Shown here piece by piece: positions 1 to 9,269 of a stretch of DNA of 64,000 nucleotides. Each line of letters opens with the position of its first letter. Positions within the stretch are counted from its first letter, which is position 1. Position numbers and translations under genes: made by a program. Under the pieces are notes generated by a model, which worked only from the letters and a program-made list of their open reading frames with translations, did no database searches and was not told where the DNA came from. The stretch lies in the NCBI GenBank assembly GCA_029582265.1, contig CM055817.1, positions 23,132,161 to 23,196,160 on the forward strand, given 5' to 3'. The DNA comes from Zoroaster sp. YZ-2022 (Eukaryota; Echinodermata; Asteroidea; Forcipulatida; Zoroasteridae).

Positions 1-840
1 GTACCAGTACGATCAATAATTCTGCTATTTAAGTCAGAGGGATTAGGCATAGATGATCTCAAGAGTTAGATACATGTAAGCCTATCTTCAGATTTACGTG
101 TGTTTTTTTATTCAAACTGATTTTGTTGAGTTCTTAAAAATATTTTCAGAGACTGAAGTGAACATGTTGAGTGTGTTGAAACTTTTTAATCCAAGGTTCA
201 TCAGAGACTGGCTCCATACATTCATCCCATTAGCCTAGGCTTACCAAATTTACTTTACTACAGGGGGCATCCCAGGAGGAAGCTTAGCATCTTGGGATGC
301 CCCTGTAGTACAAGTTACCACTTAAATTGACCAATTACCATTTAACCAAGATTTGATTAAATGGAAAAGAAGAGTTGAAACAGAAATAATAAAACAATAA
401 AACATTTATTTTAACAACGGAACTAAAATTACCAGTGTGTCTTCTTGTGATTCTAGTCTACTGTTCACTATACTACAATAAAGATACAGTTTTTCATGGA
501 ATTGATTTAGTTGAGATTGTTTTTTTCTCATTTTGTCTTATTCTTGCCTCAGTCTGGAAAGTGTACTTCAGACTCTTCATTTTTTCTGTTTTCCATGGGT
601 TGGAAATAACCCTCCAAATGCCTCTTGAGGGCCTCAAACATGCACCTCAGAGAGTACAATTTTCAAATTTTTCCGGGGGAGGGCCGCCGGACCCCGCCTT
701 TCCCGGAACGCCTCGCGCATTCGGCGCTCGGCAAATGGGCTTTGCCCATTTGTCTGCACCCTCCTACTTTCTTTCTTGTACCCTCCTACTCCTCTAAACT
801 TTGAGAGCCCTGCCATAATGCAGTATGCCACACACATCTA
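1..840. other. Gene-free repeat-derived stretch
   Basis: No convincing coding region is visible. At 254-310 a short perfect-looking inverted repeat (TACTACAGGGGGCATCCCA and its complement around an AAGCTTAGC-type centre) suggests a tiny hairpin element. At about 670-760 there is a GC-rich island in otherwise AT-rich DNA, with CCGGGGGAGGGCCGCCGG and an AAATGGGC/GCCCATTT inverted repeat. Open frames across it on both strands look like shadows of this base composition. Confidence 0.5.
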
Positions 841-844
841 ACAT

Positions 845-1299
845 ATGACATAAAACACAATAAAGGGGGCCACTTTGCATCCGTCACGTTAGCAGTTTTA
901 CCAATGGTTGTTATTTATTTTTAAGTACCTGAAACCGACCAAAAAGTGTTTCAACATGTGAATGGACATGCAGGCTTATACTAGAACTAATTTGAGTTGA
1001 TTTATTTAATTTTTATATTTTTTTATTTATTTTTTTACCCTCAAATTCCATAAAAATTGGACGGAAAAAGTTACCTCACTTTTCCGTCCATTTTTTGATG
1101 GAAATTTTAGGCTAATTAAAAAAATAATAGTAATAATCAACTCAAATTATCTTTAGGATAAGCATGCATGTCTATTCAAATGTTGAAATTCTTTTTGGGT
1201 GGTTTCAGATATTAAAACAAAAATTACAACCATTAGAAAAACTGCTAACGTGACGGTAGGAAAGTGGCCCCCTTTATTGTGTTTTATGTCATATACCAA
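845..1299. mobile_element. Palindromic (snapback) MITE, copy 1
   Basis: The two ends are long inverted repeats: the left begins ATGACATAAAACACAATAAA and the right ends with its complement. The symmetry continues inward through the CGTCACGTTAGCAG and GTGTTTCAACATGTGAATGGA blocks to a centre near 1070, where GGACGGAAAA faces TTTTCCGTCC. Nearly the whole 455 bp can fold on itself. A second copy lies at 32668-33108. There is no coding capacity. Confidence 0.8.
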
Positions 1300-1492
1300 A
1301 TTAAAACCGATGATGTACTCTTTCCACCTACATAGAAATGTATATTTGTCAAATTTGCGACTTGTGACTCATTTTCACAGAGCGGGTCACATTTAGTGGT
1401 TGGGAGAGGCATCCATGTGTAGGAGGGTTAAAACACGGTGCAGCAGATCAGAATTCCACATCTGGCAAACGTTCATTCACCGATGTGAAAAA

Positions 1493-1703
1493 GTCGTTTA
1501 ACCGTCCTACTTTTGGTGCCTTTTTCAGACAAGTTGATGCACCATTTGAAACCATTTGAATGGATTTGAATGGTATTGGTAGTAAAGCTTGCTACCAACA
1601 TTTTTCAAAAATTATGGTATAACCATGTGTGTAGAAAACCAGTGGCCATTTTGGTAAGTGGAAATTTTGAATGGTTTCAAATGGTCAAACAGTAGGAGGG
1701 TTA
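1493..1703. mobile_element. CCCTCCTACT-type MITE, short diverged copy
   Basis: The left end reads TTTAACCGTCCTACTTTTGG and the right end AACAGTAGGAGGGTTATAAC. The interior carries the TTTGAATGG / CCATTTGAAA words shared with copies at 6449-6820 and 16571-16940. The ends are mutated relative to the intact TTAA-flanked copy at 16571. A piggyBac-like origin is inferred from the TTAA flanks of sister copies. Confidence 0.6.
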
Positions 1704-1715
1704 TAACACAGTGCA

Positions 1716-1860
1716 GCAGAATTCCAATCGATCCAGCAATTTTGGACATCGTTTCAGAACAAAAAATAAATAAATTAAATAAAAATGCTGATGCATAGGT
1801 CTGAGGTGAAGCTTTGAGAGACCAGAAATCAGAGACTTTCTTGGGCCTTATATTCATCGG
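1716..1860. repeat. Dispersed repeat, partner of 9425-9565
   Basis: The block CCAATCGATCCAGCAATTTTGG, then GACATCGTTTC, a short A-rich run, GGTCTGAGG and GACC AGAAA CCAGAGAC-type words recur in the same order at 9425-9565. Identity is clear but not complete. The family is not recognised and no open frame is shared between the two copies. Confidence 0.5.
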
Positions 1861-2446
1861 GGGAAAAAAATTATCAATCTCGGAGATTGATTCTCCAGAA
1901 CCTTACGGAGAGTAATGGAGTAGGCGTTCCCCCAGGGCTACAATATAATGGTTATGTATCTTTATGTATTTTAGGCCCCAAAACCTAATTTTACACTTGG
2001 ATGACTATAGCCCCATAAAAAGGACCAGTCACTGGACATCCCTGTAGACGTATATCTTTAGATCAAGGACCACCTGCACAAAAACTCAGAGTTTTGTTCG
2101 TGTATGCCAAAAAAAATCACATCAAATTTGGGAGATTGTTCAAAATTTCAGAAAATTGAGCCATCATACTTTTCTTTAACATAAATATTAGAGTTTGAAA
2201 ATGTGTATTTTGCAATTTTGAAAAAAAAAATAATAAAATAAGGTAGGGCTAGGGCCAAGGATACAGAGGGATATGCAATGACTAGCCCTATTTATGGGGC
2301 TAAGATAACTTGCTCTGGTTGTACTCCGAACATGTTCATGACTCGAAAAGTAATTGAGTCAAGGTTCCACCAGAGCTACATGTAAATATGGCACAAGCTC
2401 ATTTTAACTTCATGGAACCGTTTTTCAGGGGGAAAAATTTAAGCTG

Positions 2447-2637
2447 GCTGGCTGGTTGGCTGGTTGGTTGGTTGGTTGGTTGGATGGTTGGATGGATGGT
2501 TGGATGGTTGGTTGGTTGGTTGGTTGGTTGGTTGGTTGGTTGGTTGGTTGGTTGGTTGGTTGGATGGTTGGATGGATGGATGCTTGCCTGCCTGCCTGCC
2601 TGCCTGCCTGCCTGCTTGCCTGCTTGCTTGGTTCAAT
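2447..2637. repeat. GGTT / CTGC tetranucleotide microsatellite
   Basis: About 130 bp of TTGG repeats with occasional TGGA units pass directly into about 50 bp of CTGC repeats. Long open frames on both strands (rich in Trp-Leu-Val-Gly, or Asn-Gln-Pro-Thr) are products of the four-base repeat and are not genes. Confidence 0.95.
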
Positions 2638-2698
2638 TAGTGTAAAAATAAATACTAAAATCTTAATGCATTTTTAATGAAATAATCTGAAACTTTAA

Positions 2699-2910
2699 CC
2701 CTAACCACCCCAAACCATTCAAACTCCATCAGCAGGGTTTGTTGTATTTTGATGCACTTGGTATTGTATAGCCCAGATAGGGATACTTTACATGGGGCCG
2801 GGTGTCCCAATTCCAGCTAAGTCCGGCATTTGGGTGGTAGTGTTTGTGCATGGTGTTGGATTTTGGTGAGTTGAGGAAGGTTCTTAGCCAAAATAGCTAG
2901 GGGGTTAGGG
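2699..2910. mobile_element. TTAA-flanked MITE with CCCTAAC termini
   Basis: The element begins CCCTAACC and ends GGGTTAGGG, with TTAA on both sides (2695-2698 and 2911-2914). TTAA target duplications and CCY...RGG ends are the hallmark of the piggyBac superfamily, so a non-autonomous piggyBac-like MITE is inferred. It lies 110-150 bp upstream of the TSSC4-like exon. Confidence 0.65.
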
Positions 2911-3044
2911 TTAATTGTATATCTCGGTTAGTAGAAAGGAAGCATACGCGTAGAAAGAGTTTTTCCAACATTATCAATGATGTACATGGATATAACTCCC
3001 TTAATGTAATTGAAAATAACTTGACCCTTTCTTCATTCTACCCA

Positions 3045-3060
3045 CATCTCTCCTACTCAG
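3045..3060 (+). promoter_or_regulatory. Probable 3' splice site upstream of TSSC4-like coding exon
   Basis: A pyrimidine-rich run (CCCACATCTCTCCTACTCAG) ends in AG 23 bp before the first ATG of the TSSC4-like frame. This implies at least one upstream exon, probably non-coding, which I could not locate. The frame stays open between the AG and the ATG, so an upstream coding contribution cannot be excluded. Confidence 0.6.
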
Positions 3061-3083
3061 TGATTGATTGCACCTGTAACAAC

Positions 3084-4259
3084 ATGGAAACTAAGCCTTT
3101 GCCAGACTGCACGGGTCTGACCTCCCAGAGTCCGTTTCAGCTGCAAACTAGCTCCATTCGAAACAGTGCACCATTCAAGTCAAAGAGTGCGGACATTTTT
3201 AGCTCATTGGAGGTTATGGAGAGGAAATACGAGTCTAGCATCAACAGCGTCAGCCTTGATGAGGACGAAGATGAAGGAGGTGATACAGAGGAAAGACTGT
3301 CCATCGAGAGGGGCTGCATCTTCCAGAAGCCTCTAGGGTTATTAGGTGGGAGTGGCTCGGGTGATAAGAACATCATGACCAAGTCTAATAATATGCTACA
3401 GGCAACCGGAAAAGCTTGCTTGGGGCAGTATGATACACTTTCTGGGAAAGGATATGATCGTAGAATTCAACCTGTTAAACCTCAGCAAGCATTAATGTCA
3501 CCATCTTCATCACCATCTTCATCAACCGAGAAGGATGCCCAAAGTAGCGATGACAAAACTGTCTTTCGTAAACCAGACGGACATAATAAAAGCAAAATGT
3601 TAAGAGGTGAAATTAGCAGATATAAACATCCCAGTTGGAGTAGAGGGAGGGGCCAAGCTGATCTGACTGTGGAGTCAAGAGGAAGAGTACCACCTGATCA
3701 TCTCTTAAACCCCCAGAAGTACACCAAGTACTCACTTGAAGAGACTAACATGTGCGGAAATGCAGCAAACAGAAGTGTTGCCTTAGGCTTTCTGAACGAC
3801 CTCAGGAAGAGGAAGGAGAGTGAACTAAATGCAGACAGAGATGTCGGTGTGGAGGGGAAACATATTTTCCACAAGCCAACTTTGTCTGAGAACAGCAACG
3901 ACGGACCGGAACCGTCATTAAGGAGAAAGGCATATGGGAGTGTGTACAAAATGCCAGAATATGAAGTCGGTAGGGGGTCAACAGAGCCGAAGCTCAAAAA
4001 GCCAAATGTTATGGATTCTCAGAAGGTGTTGCAGCAGACCAAGGATGCTCATCATGCATCCGTCTTTGACCTAGACCACCTTCAAGATGAAGAAAGCACA
4101 GAGGTCCAAGAGATGAGCTTCATCCAATCAGAAGTTAGCAGTACAGCAGGTGGTGCAGGAAGTGAACAGCCAGAGCTGGTGAAAGAAACCAGTTTTAAAA
4201 GTAGAAAAGGAAAGCAGAAGAGACAGATACGAGGAAGACTTGATGAGGAGGAAGCATAA
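3084..4259 (+). CDS. TSSC4: TSSC4-like U5 snRNP-associated protein
   Basis: This encodes 391 residues in one uninterrupted coding exon. Human TSSC4 is a mostly disordered nuclear protein that binds U5 snRNP and helps assemble the U4/U6.U5 tri-snRNP; the same role is inferred here. Supporting blocks in order are: FKSKSADIFSSLE (residues 31-43), matching the family's SQRSRDIFDCLE-type segment; VPPDHLLNPQKYTKYSLEE around 204-220, matching the family's PERWTKYSLED box; SVALGFLNDL shortly after; and IFHKP at 261, matching IFTKP. Short [IV]F-x-KP motifs recur at 79, 160 and 261. The acidic stretch near residues 58-72 and the basic C-terminus (KSRKGKQKRQIRGR) fit a nuclear disordered protein. The start is the first ATG after a probable splice acceptor; an in-frame TTG further upstream at 3021 lies before that acceptor and is not credible. 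It is longer than the human protein (about 330 aa). No close polyadenylation signal was seen. Confidence 0.85.
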   Translation: METKPLPDCTGLTSQSPFQLQTSSIRNSAPFKSKSADIFSSLEVMERKYESSINSVSLDEDEDEGGDTEERLSIERGCIFQKPLGLLGGSGSGDKNIMTKSNNMLQATGKACLGQYDTLSGKGYDRRIQPVKPQQALMSPSSSPSSSTEKDAQSSDDKTVFRKPDGHNKSKMLRGEISRYKHPSWSRGRGQADLTVESRGRVPPDHLLNPQKYTKYSLEETNMCGNAANRSVALGFLNDLRKRKESELNADRDVGVEGKHIFHKPTLSENSNDGPEPSLRRKAYGSVYKMPEYEVGRGSTEPKLKKPNVMDSQKVLQQTKDAHHASVFDLDHLQDEESTEVQEMSFIQSEVSSTAGGAGSEQPELVKETSFKSRKGKQKRQIRGRLDEEEA

Positions 4260-4426
4260 GGAGCGAATCAAAATTTGGAATGTTCCTGTTTCATTAGGAG
4301 GATGTCTTTCGGGAACGCAGTGCATGAACGTTCAGTGCTCCGACAAGGAACAGAAGCTGTTCCAAATGGGAACGTCTGATGTTTCAAATAGGAATGCCTG
4401 ATGTTGCCAGTGAGCGTCCCCATTAA

Positions 4427-4704
4427 CCCTCCTCCTATTGTTGCACTTAAGTGGGAAGTTGCTATTCAGGTCAAAACCAGTCAACTGCCTGTGTTGACTG
4501 GTTTTTACTGTCAATTTGACCACCCTGAACAATACCAGACAATGCTTGTACCCGTCAAAAACGGTTGACTCATTTTGACCTGTAAATGTACTTACTACAC
4601 ATAAGGTTTGACAGTGTTTTACTTTTAAGTGCACTAGATACACATGTACCTTGGCAAGTATATCAACATTTTGACTGATTTTAACCCTTGTAGTAGTAGG
4701 AGGG
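4427..4704. mobile_element. TTAA-flanked CCCTCCT MITE (GTCAAAA-rich family)
   Basis: The ends are CCCTCCTCCTATTG and TAGTAGTAGGAGGG with TTAA on both sides (4423-4426, 4705-4708). The interior is rich in GTCAAAA / TTTTGAC words and contains ACTTGCCAAGGT-type sequence, shared with 29314-30085, 24700-24900 and the LINE-interrupted copy at 39892-42063. It sits about 170 bp downstream of the TSSC4 stop codon and so may lie in its 3' UTR. Confidence 0.7.
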
Positions 4705-4957
4705 TTAATTGAGTGCTCCTTTTTGAGAACGCCAAGCATTTTCAAATCGAATGCCACCCCGTTTTTGTATAAAAAAAAAAAAATTACACAGCAAAATTAT
4801 TAGGAAGAAAATTCTAAGTTGAGTTGAGCATCAGATCTAGATTCTGTGTACTGATTTTGAAAACGAATGCAGTTACATGTATGTCTATACGCTGATGTTA
4901 TTTGCTACATGTATGTTCCAAGTTTGACACGTTATGGTAAAAAGTACTGTTGTTTAA

Positions 4958-5273
4958 AACCCTCCTACAATCAGTGCAATTTTTGAAACAACTCATTCAG
5001 GCCACTCCAAGCCATTAGCTGTTGCCAGTGGCCTCTTATGGTTACCCTTCTGTGCACTGTCACACCAGTGAGATTACAGGGTAAAGTGGTCTCCCATCGA
5101 TACATTGTAGGCCATACTAATATGTTCAAACATTACAGTGGCCTTGGGTGGCACACAGTTGATTTTGTAAGATTACTTGGAAAGGACAGCAGGCTTATAC
5201 ATGTATGTACTGAAGGTTGCTCAAGAACAGAATTTAGTGGTTCGGAGTGGCCTCAATGTGTAGGAGAGTTAAT
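4958..5273. mobile_element. CCCTCCTAC MITE, third sequence family
   Basis: The left end is AAAACCCTCCTACAATCAG, and the right end is AATGTGTAGGAGAGTTAATT. The terminal word matches the other TTAA-flanked MITEs but the interior (AGGCCACTCCAAGCC...GGAGTGGCCT) is different. A fragment of the same right end appears at 1385-1430. Confidence 0.55.
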
Positions 5274-5657
5274 TGAGAATACTGGCATGTACTTAGCGTT
5301 CCCGATTCTCAAATTGGCTCAAATTGCCTTGGTGTTCAAAACCAGGCAACGAAATCCAACCAATTGGTTTGTACCATGAATATAATACAGCATCAGTCAT
5401 TGAAATTACCTGTTTATTAAATTTCTAAAGTGTTTTGTGAAGGCTTACTTGGTGTGAAATTGGTGAGGGTACCAACCATTCTATAAAACAAAAATTATTA
5501 AGTACTATCATGATCATTTCAGAGTAAATATATTCACATTTTCAATTAATTGTCAGACAAATTCTTTCTCAAAAAATGTTGGTCAAAATTGTTGTACTCT
5601 TTTCACACTTGGCTCAGAAACTCCTCATAACTTCTCAATGTTGTATCTTCCCTTTAA

Positions 5658-5920
5658 CCCTAACACCTCTAGGTATTCTGGCTAGGATTCTTCCCGTATC
5701 CTCCAAAATCTATCAGTGCACTTTTGGAAACATTCCCTCATCTTCAAAATGCACCATGCATTTTCGTTGATCTTTCATATTCAGCACTTGGCCCGTACTT
5801 CTTGCCAGGTAGTAATTTTGTCCCATTTGAACAGGTGAAAGTACCAGTCTCCAACAGTGCTGAATTTTCCCCCAAAAAGTGCCCCTTGGAGGATTTTGCA
5901 GGATATGGGGGTGGTTAGGG
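5658..5920. mobile_element. TTAA-flanked MITE with CCCTAAC termini, 263 bp
   Basis: It begins CCCTAACACC and ends GTGGTTAGGG with TTAA on each side (5654-5657, 5921-5924). TCCTCCAAAATC near the left faces GGAGGATTTTG near the right. An inverted-orientation copy of the same 260 bp lies at 32087-32335. A piggyBac-like MITE is inferred from the TTAA duplications. Confidence 0.7.
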
Positions 5921-6068
5921 TTAATATGCCTAAATCAGCGTGCTAAATATGCCTCATTGCAAAAATGTGACACGTTCAGTTATCAATAAATTGTGTTGCA
6001 TATCAGTTACTGTACAGATTTTAGTGCATACTTTAAAAGGTGTTGCACACCATTGGTAATTTGTTTGT

Positions 6069-6069
6069 A

Positions 6070-6115
<46 letters not shown>

Positions 6116-6366
6116 TGGACTTATATAGCGCACGTATCCACCAAACTGGTGCTCAAGGCGCATTATATTATTTCCCCTGCTCATCAGGCTCATAAATCAT
6201 TCCTGAAACCATATCAGCTCCCCGGGGAGTATACAGCTCAATTGCTGCCATTACAGCGCATATAGGGCTAATCAAACACAACAACCAACTCTGCCCTCAC
6301 AGGTACCCATTTACCCCTGGGTGGAGAGAAGCAATTATGGTAAAGTGTCTTGCTCAAAGACACAAG
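6069..6366 (-). mobile_element. SINE, copy 1 (head missing)
   Basis: On the + strand this reads (AAT)n, GTGGACTTATATAGCGCACG, the CTCCCCGGGGAGTATACAGC block and the CCTGGGTGGAGAGAAGCAATT block, then stops inside the ACACAAG word. The tRNA-derived head present in full copies is absent. The element is therefore on the - strand and truncated or deleted at its 5' end. Confidence 0.85.
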
Positions 6367-6448
6367 CACCATGCATTTATACTTAAGAATAAAGAGATGT
6401 ATATAAAACGAACATGTGAAAAAATTCAGCTTATTTTGTTGTCATTAT

Positions 6449-6820
6449 CCTTCCTACTTCTGGTACTTTTTCATACAAGATGATCCACCATTTGAAACCA
6501 TTCGCTTTTGTGGTTTTGAATGGTGAAATAACTGTGTACAGTATTGATTCCCCCAAATGGTTTTGAATGGTACATGTAGGTAAACGAATACAAAACCTTG
6601 CTTGGATCTTTCCAAAATAATGGTAGTACAGCTAATACAAAACCTTGTTTGGATACTTCTAAGTGGTGAATCAATGGACCCTGCATTTGAATGGATTTGA
6701 ATGGTAGTAAAGCTTGCTACCAACACTGTTCAAATGGTATCACCATGTGTGTACAAAGCCAATGGGCATTTTGTTAAGTGGAAATTTTTAATGGTTTCAA
6801 ATGGTCAAACAGTAGGAGGG
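6449..6820. mobile_element. CCCTCCTACT-type MITE (CCATTTGAAACC family)
   Basis: The left end is the diverged CCTTCCTACTTCTGGTAC. The right end AACAGTAGGAGGG is followed by TTAA. The interior matches 16571-16940 block by block, including two nearly identical internal ATACAAAACCTTG segments. It is non-coding. Confidence 0.7.
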
Positions 6821-7275
6821 TTAACAAACAAATTGTGAAAAAGCATTAGTTAATTATTTAACGAAATTCATGTAATTTAATGCCTAAAACCAAGCTTCTG
6901 ACAACTATTGTGTGAAATATCTCATTTCATAGTTTTTGGTTTCCTTTCCAAATAGGGAAGACATCGAATTCTAACCTGCGGTTCAACCTTGGGGTACCTC
7001 GAGGTACCAGAAGGTACATGCCTACTGAAAAGTAAGGAGCTTATTATCTACGGGTCACTGCACATTATTGGTTTCATCATGGCCAGTGCTGGAGCAGATC
7101 CTGCCAAGCAGCGCAAAGGACCATCACACCATAATCCCCTACTAATCTGTTTAAGTTGTCCTTTAATCCCACAATCATTCCTCACCATTGTTCCTCATTG
7201 AAACCTATTTTCATTGTGTGGCAGCAGTTTGACCTCTTGCATTATTGATTATTTATGGCTCCAGCTCTTTCATAA

Positions 7276-7618
7276 TAATAATAATGTGTAGACTTATATA
7301 GCGCACGTATCCACCAACTGAGTGGTGCTCAAGGCGCATATTATTACCCCTGCTCATAAGGCTCATAAATCATTCCTGAAACCATCTCAGCTCCCTGGGG
7401 AGTATACAGCTCAATTGCTACCATTACAGCGCATATAGGGCTAATAAACCAACTCTGCCCTCACAGGCACCCATTTAACCCATGGGTGGAGAGAAGCAAT
7501 TATGGTTAAGTGTCTTGCTCAAGGACACAAGTGTCACGGCCGGGATTCGAACCCACATTCTGCTGCTAACAACAGAACTTGAGTCCGGTAAGCTATACCG
7601 CTCGGCCACGACACTCCA
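7276..7618 (-). mobile_element. SINE, copy 2 (full length)
   Basis: Read on the - strand it starts TGGAGTGTCGTGGCCGAGCG, a class-II tRNA (Leu/Ser-like) A box. It continues through GGTTCGAATCC (B box), the ACCATAATTGCTTCTCTCCA core and CTATATAAGTC, and ends in an (ATT)n tail. The tRNA-like head with pol III boxes plus a short A/T repeat tail identifies a tRNA-derived SINE of about 345 bp. Confidence 0.9.
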
Positions 7619-7860
7619 CATTGTTTCATTCGTAAACTCTGGAGACTCAAGAACCTTGAGTTACCTGGAGGGCCCACAAGGTTAACCGCAGGTTAGAATT
7701 TGATGTCCTCCCTTCAATGATTTGTGATATTGCGCGTATGAGCGTCCAATCTACATGTACATTGTAATAGTTGGTTTAACGACAATACGAAATAAATACA
7801 CCTTGCGTCTGCAAAATTTAAATCGATTTGTTGTACTAAATTGACTGCATCTTATTTATA

Positions 7861-8435
7861 AAGCCGTGTTCACATTGGACTAAATTCTGCGGTAACTTAC
7901 CGCGGATGATTGTCAACATTCCTTCCTGTTAAGTTATCAATGTCCGCACTTGGATTATTTCGAGGCGCGGTAACGTAACTGCTCGGCAAGGCAAACCTCG
8001 AGAGGGCGCTCTCCATTGACCTTTCCGGAAGCGGCTCTGACCTTACGCGGGAACTCTGACAAACGCGTCACGTCAATTTCATACTCTCGTGCCATACAAA
8101 ATAACAGCGTACTTTTTTTCGATTTATCGTTCATTTTTCTTCACAGTTACGCGCGAAAGTCACATGTCAGAGGTCACTCACAGCAATACACAGGAAGTCA
8201 CGTGAACGCATTGTTAAGTTACCGCAACGAGCCTGTCCGCATTGGACTTTTCATCGCTGTCAAGTTAGCATTGTTAACTTACCGCTACTCGATTCGGCCT
8301 GTTAACTTGACAATTTTGTCGCGGTAAGTTAGCAGTCGCGGAAGATTACCGTCCGTCCGCATTGGACTTAATATTGTTAAGTTGACAAGACGTGGCTGAA
8401 ACTTAACCAAAAAAAGTCCAATGCGAACACGGCTT
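7861..8435. mobile_element. MITE with AAGCCGTGTTC termini
   Basis: Left terminus AAGCCGTGTTCACATTGGACT and right terminus AGTCCAATGCGAACACGGCTT are inverted repeats with one mismatch. The interior is rich in GCGGTAAGTTA and its complement. The 575 bp have no coding potential; the open frames here follow from the inverted repeats. Confidence 0.75.
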
Positions 8436-8454
8436 AAGACAGATTTAAAAGTAA

Positions 8455-8826
8455 GGCAGTGCCGGGTATCCAGATACCCGACCGAAACGATCATTACCCG
8501 GTTCCATTTTTCGGTTCTAATTACCCGTAAACGACTTTTTAAAATTTGGACTTGACACTTGAGCGGTGCGGACAGAAATCTGTGACTCTTGAACAATGTA
8601 ATGTTTACACTTTTACAGACAATTATCTTTAAATTCAATGCACTCCAATAAAGAAAAGATCGATTTGAGTATGATATCTTCGGTGTTGTAAAAGTCAATT
8701 ACAGTACATGTATTTGTACACCACCGGAGGCATGTTTGCAACAAAAATGAAAACGGGTATCTGGGTATCCGAAGTTTCCTGATTTAGGGTATCCGGTTCC
8801 AAAAATATCCGAAAACGCACAGCCCT
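8455..8826. mobile_element. hAT-like MITE with ATACCC blocks, copy 1
   Basis: One end reads GCCGGGTATCCAGATACCCG, the other GGTATCCGGTTCCAAAAATA then CGAAAACGCACAGCCC. Fragments of the same family occur at 16950-17115, 27500-27842, 44226-44340, 50336-50427 and 63850-64000. The AGGGCTGTGCG terminus resembles hAT ends; this is inferred and no target duplication was confirmed. Confidence 0.6.
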
Positions 8827-8965
8827 ATTTAAAAAGATAATTTATACCATCTTTAACTTTACACTTTGTATGTTTCACGTAAATCTGTCTCATTGTTTTG
8901 AGAATACAATCATGTACAGGGTATTTAACCCTAACCTATATAGGTATTTCACACACACCCTGCTG

Positions 8966-9265
8966 AATGCAACAAAATGCAACAACAGAAAAGTGTGCAG
9001 TCTGGCTCAATGCAACAAGATCCAACAGATAGAACAATGGTTCTTTTGTTCTCTGCTGAGGACAACTAAATGCAAGAGAACAGTCTGCAGCCTGCTCAGT
9101 GCAACAAGATCCAACAGATAGAACAATGGTTCTTTTGTTCTCTGCTGAGGACAATAAAATGCAACAACAGAACAGTCTGCAGCCTGCTCAATACAACAAG
9201 ATCCAACAGATAGAACAATGCTTCTTTTGTTCTCTGCTGGGGACAACAAAATGCAACAACGTTTT
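8966..9265. repeat. Minisatellite, about 88 bp period, 3-4 units
   Basis: The words ATCCAACAGATAGAACAATG, TTCTTTTGTTCTCTGCTG and AACAGTCTGCAGCCTGCTCA recur three times in order, with a partial unit at each end. Open frames on both strands arise from this repeat and are not considered genes. Confidence 0.85.
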
Positions 9266-9269
9266 ACAA

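Noticed and set aside
2388..2677. Trp-Leu-Val-Gly and Asn-Gln-Pro-Thr repeat proteins
   Set aside because: They are three-frame readings of a four-base microsatellite on both strands.
3021..3083. Upstream extension of the TSSC4-like frame
   Set aside because: The extension begins with TTG and crosses a good splice acceptor, so the 21 extra residues are unlikely to be translated as shown.
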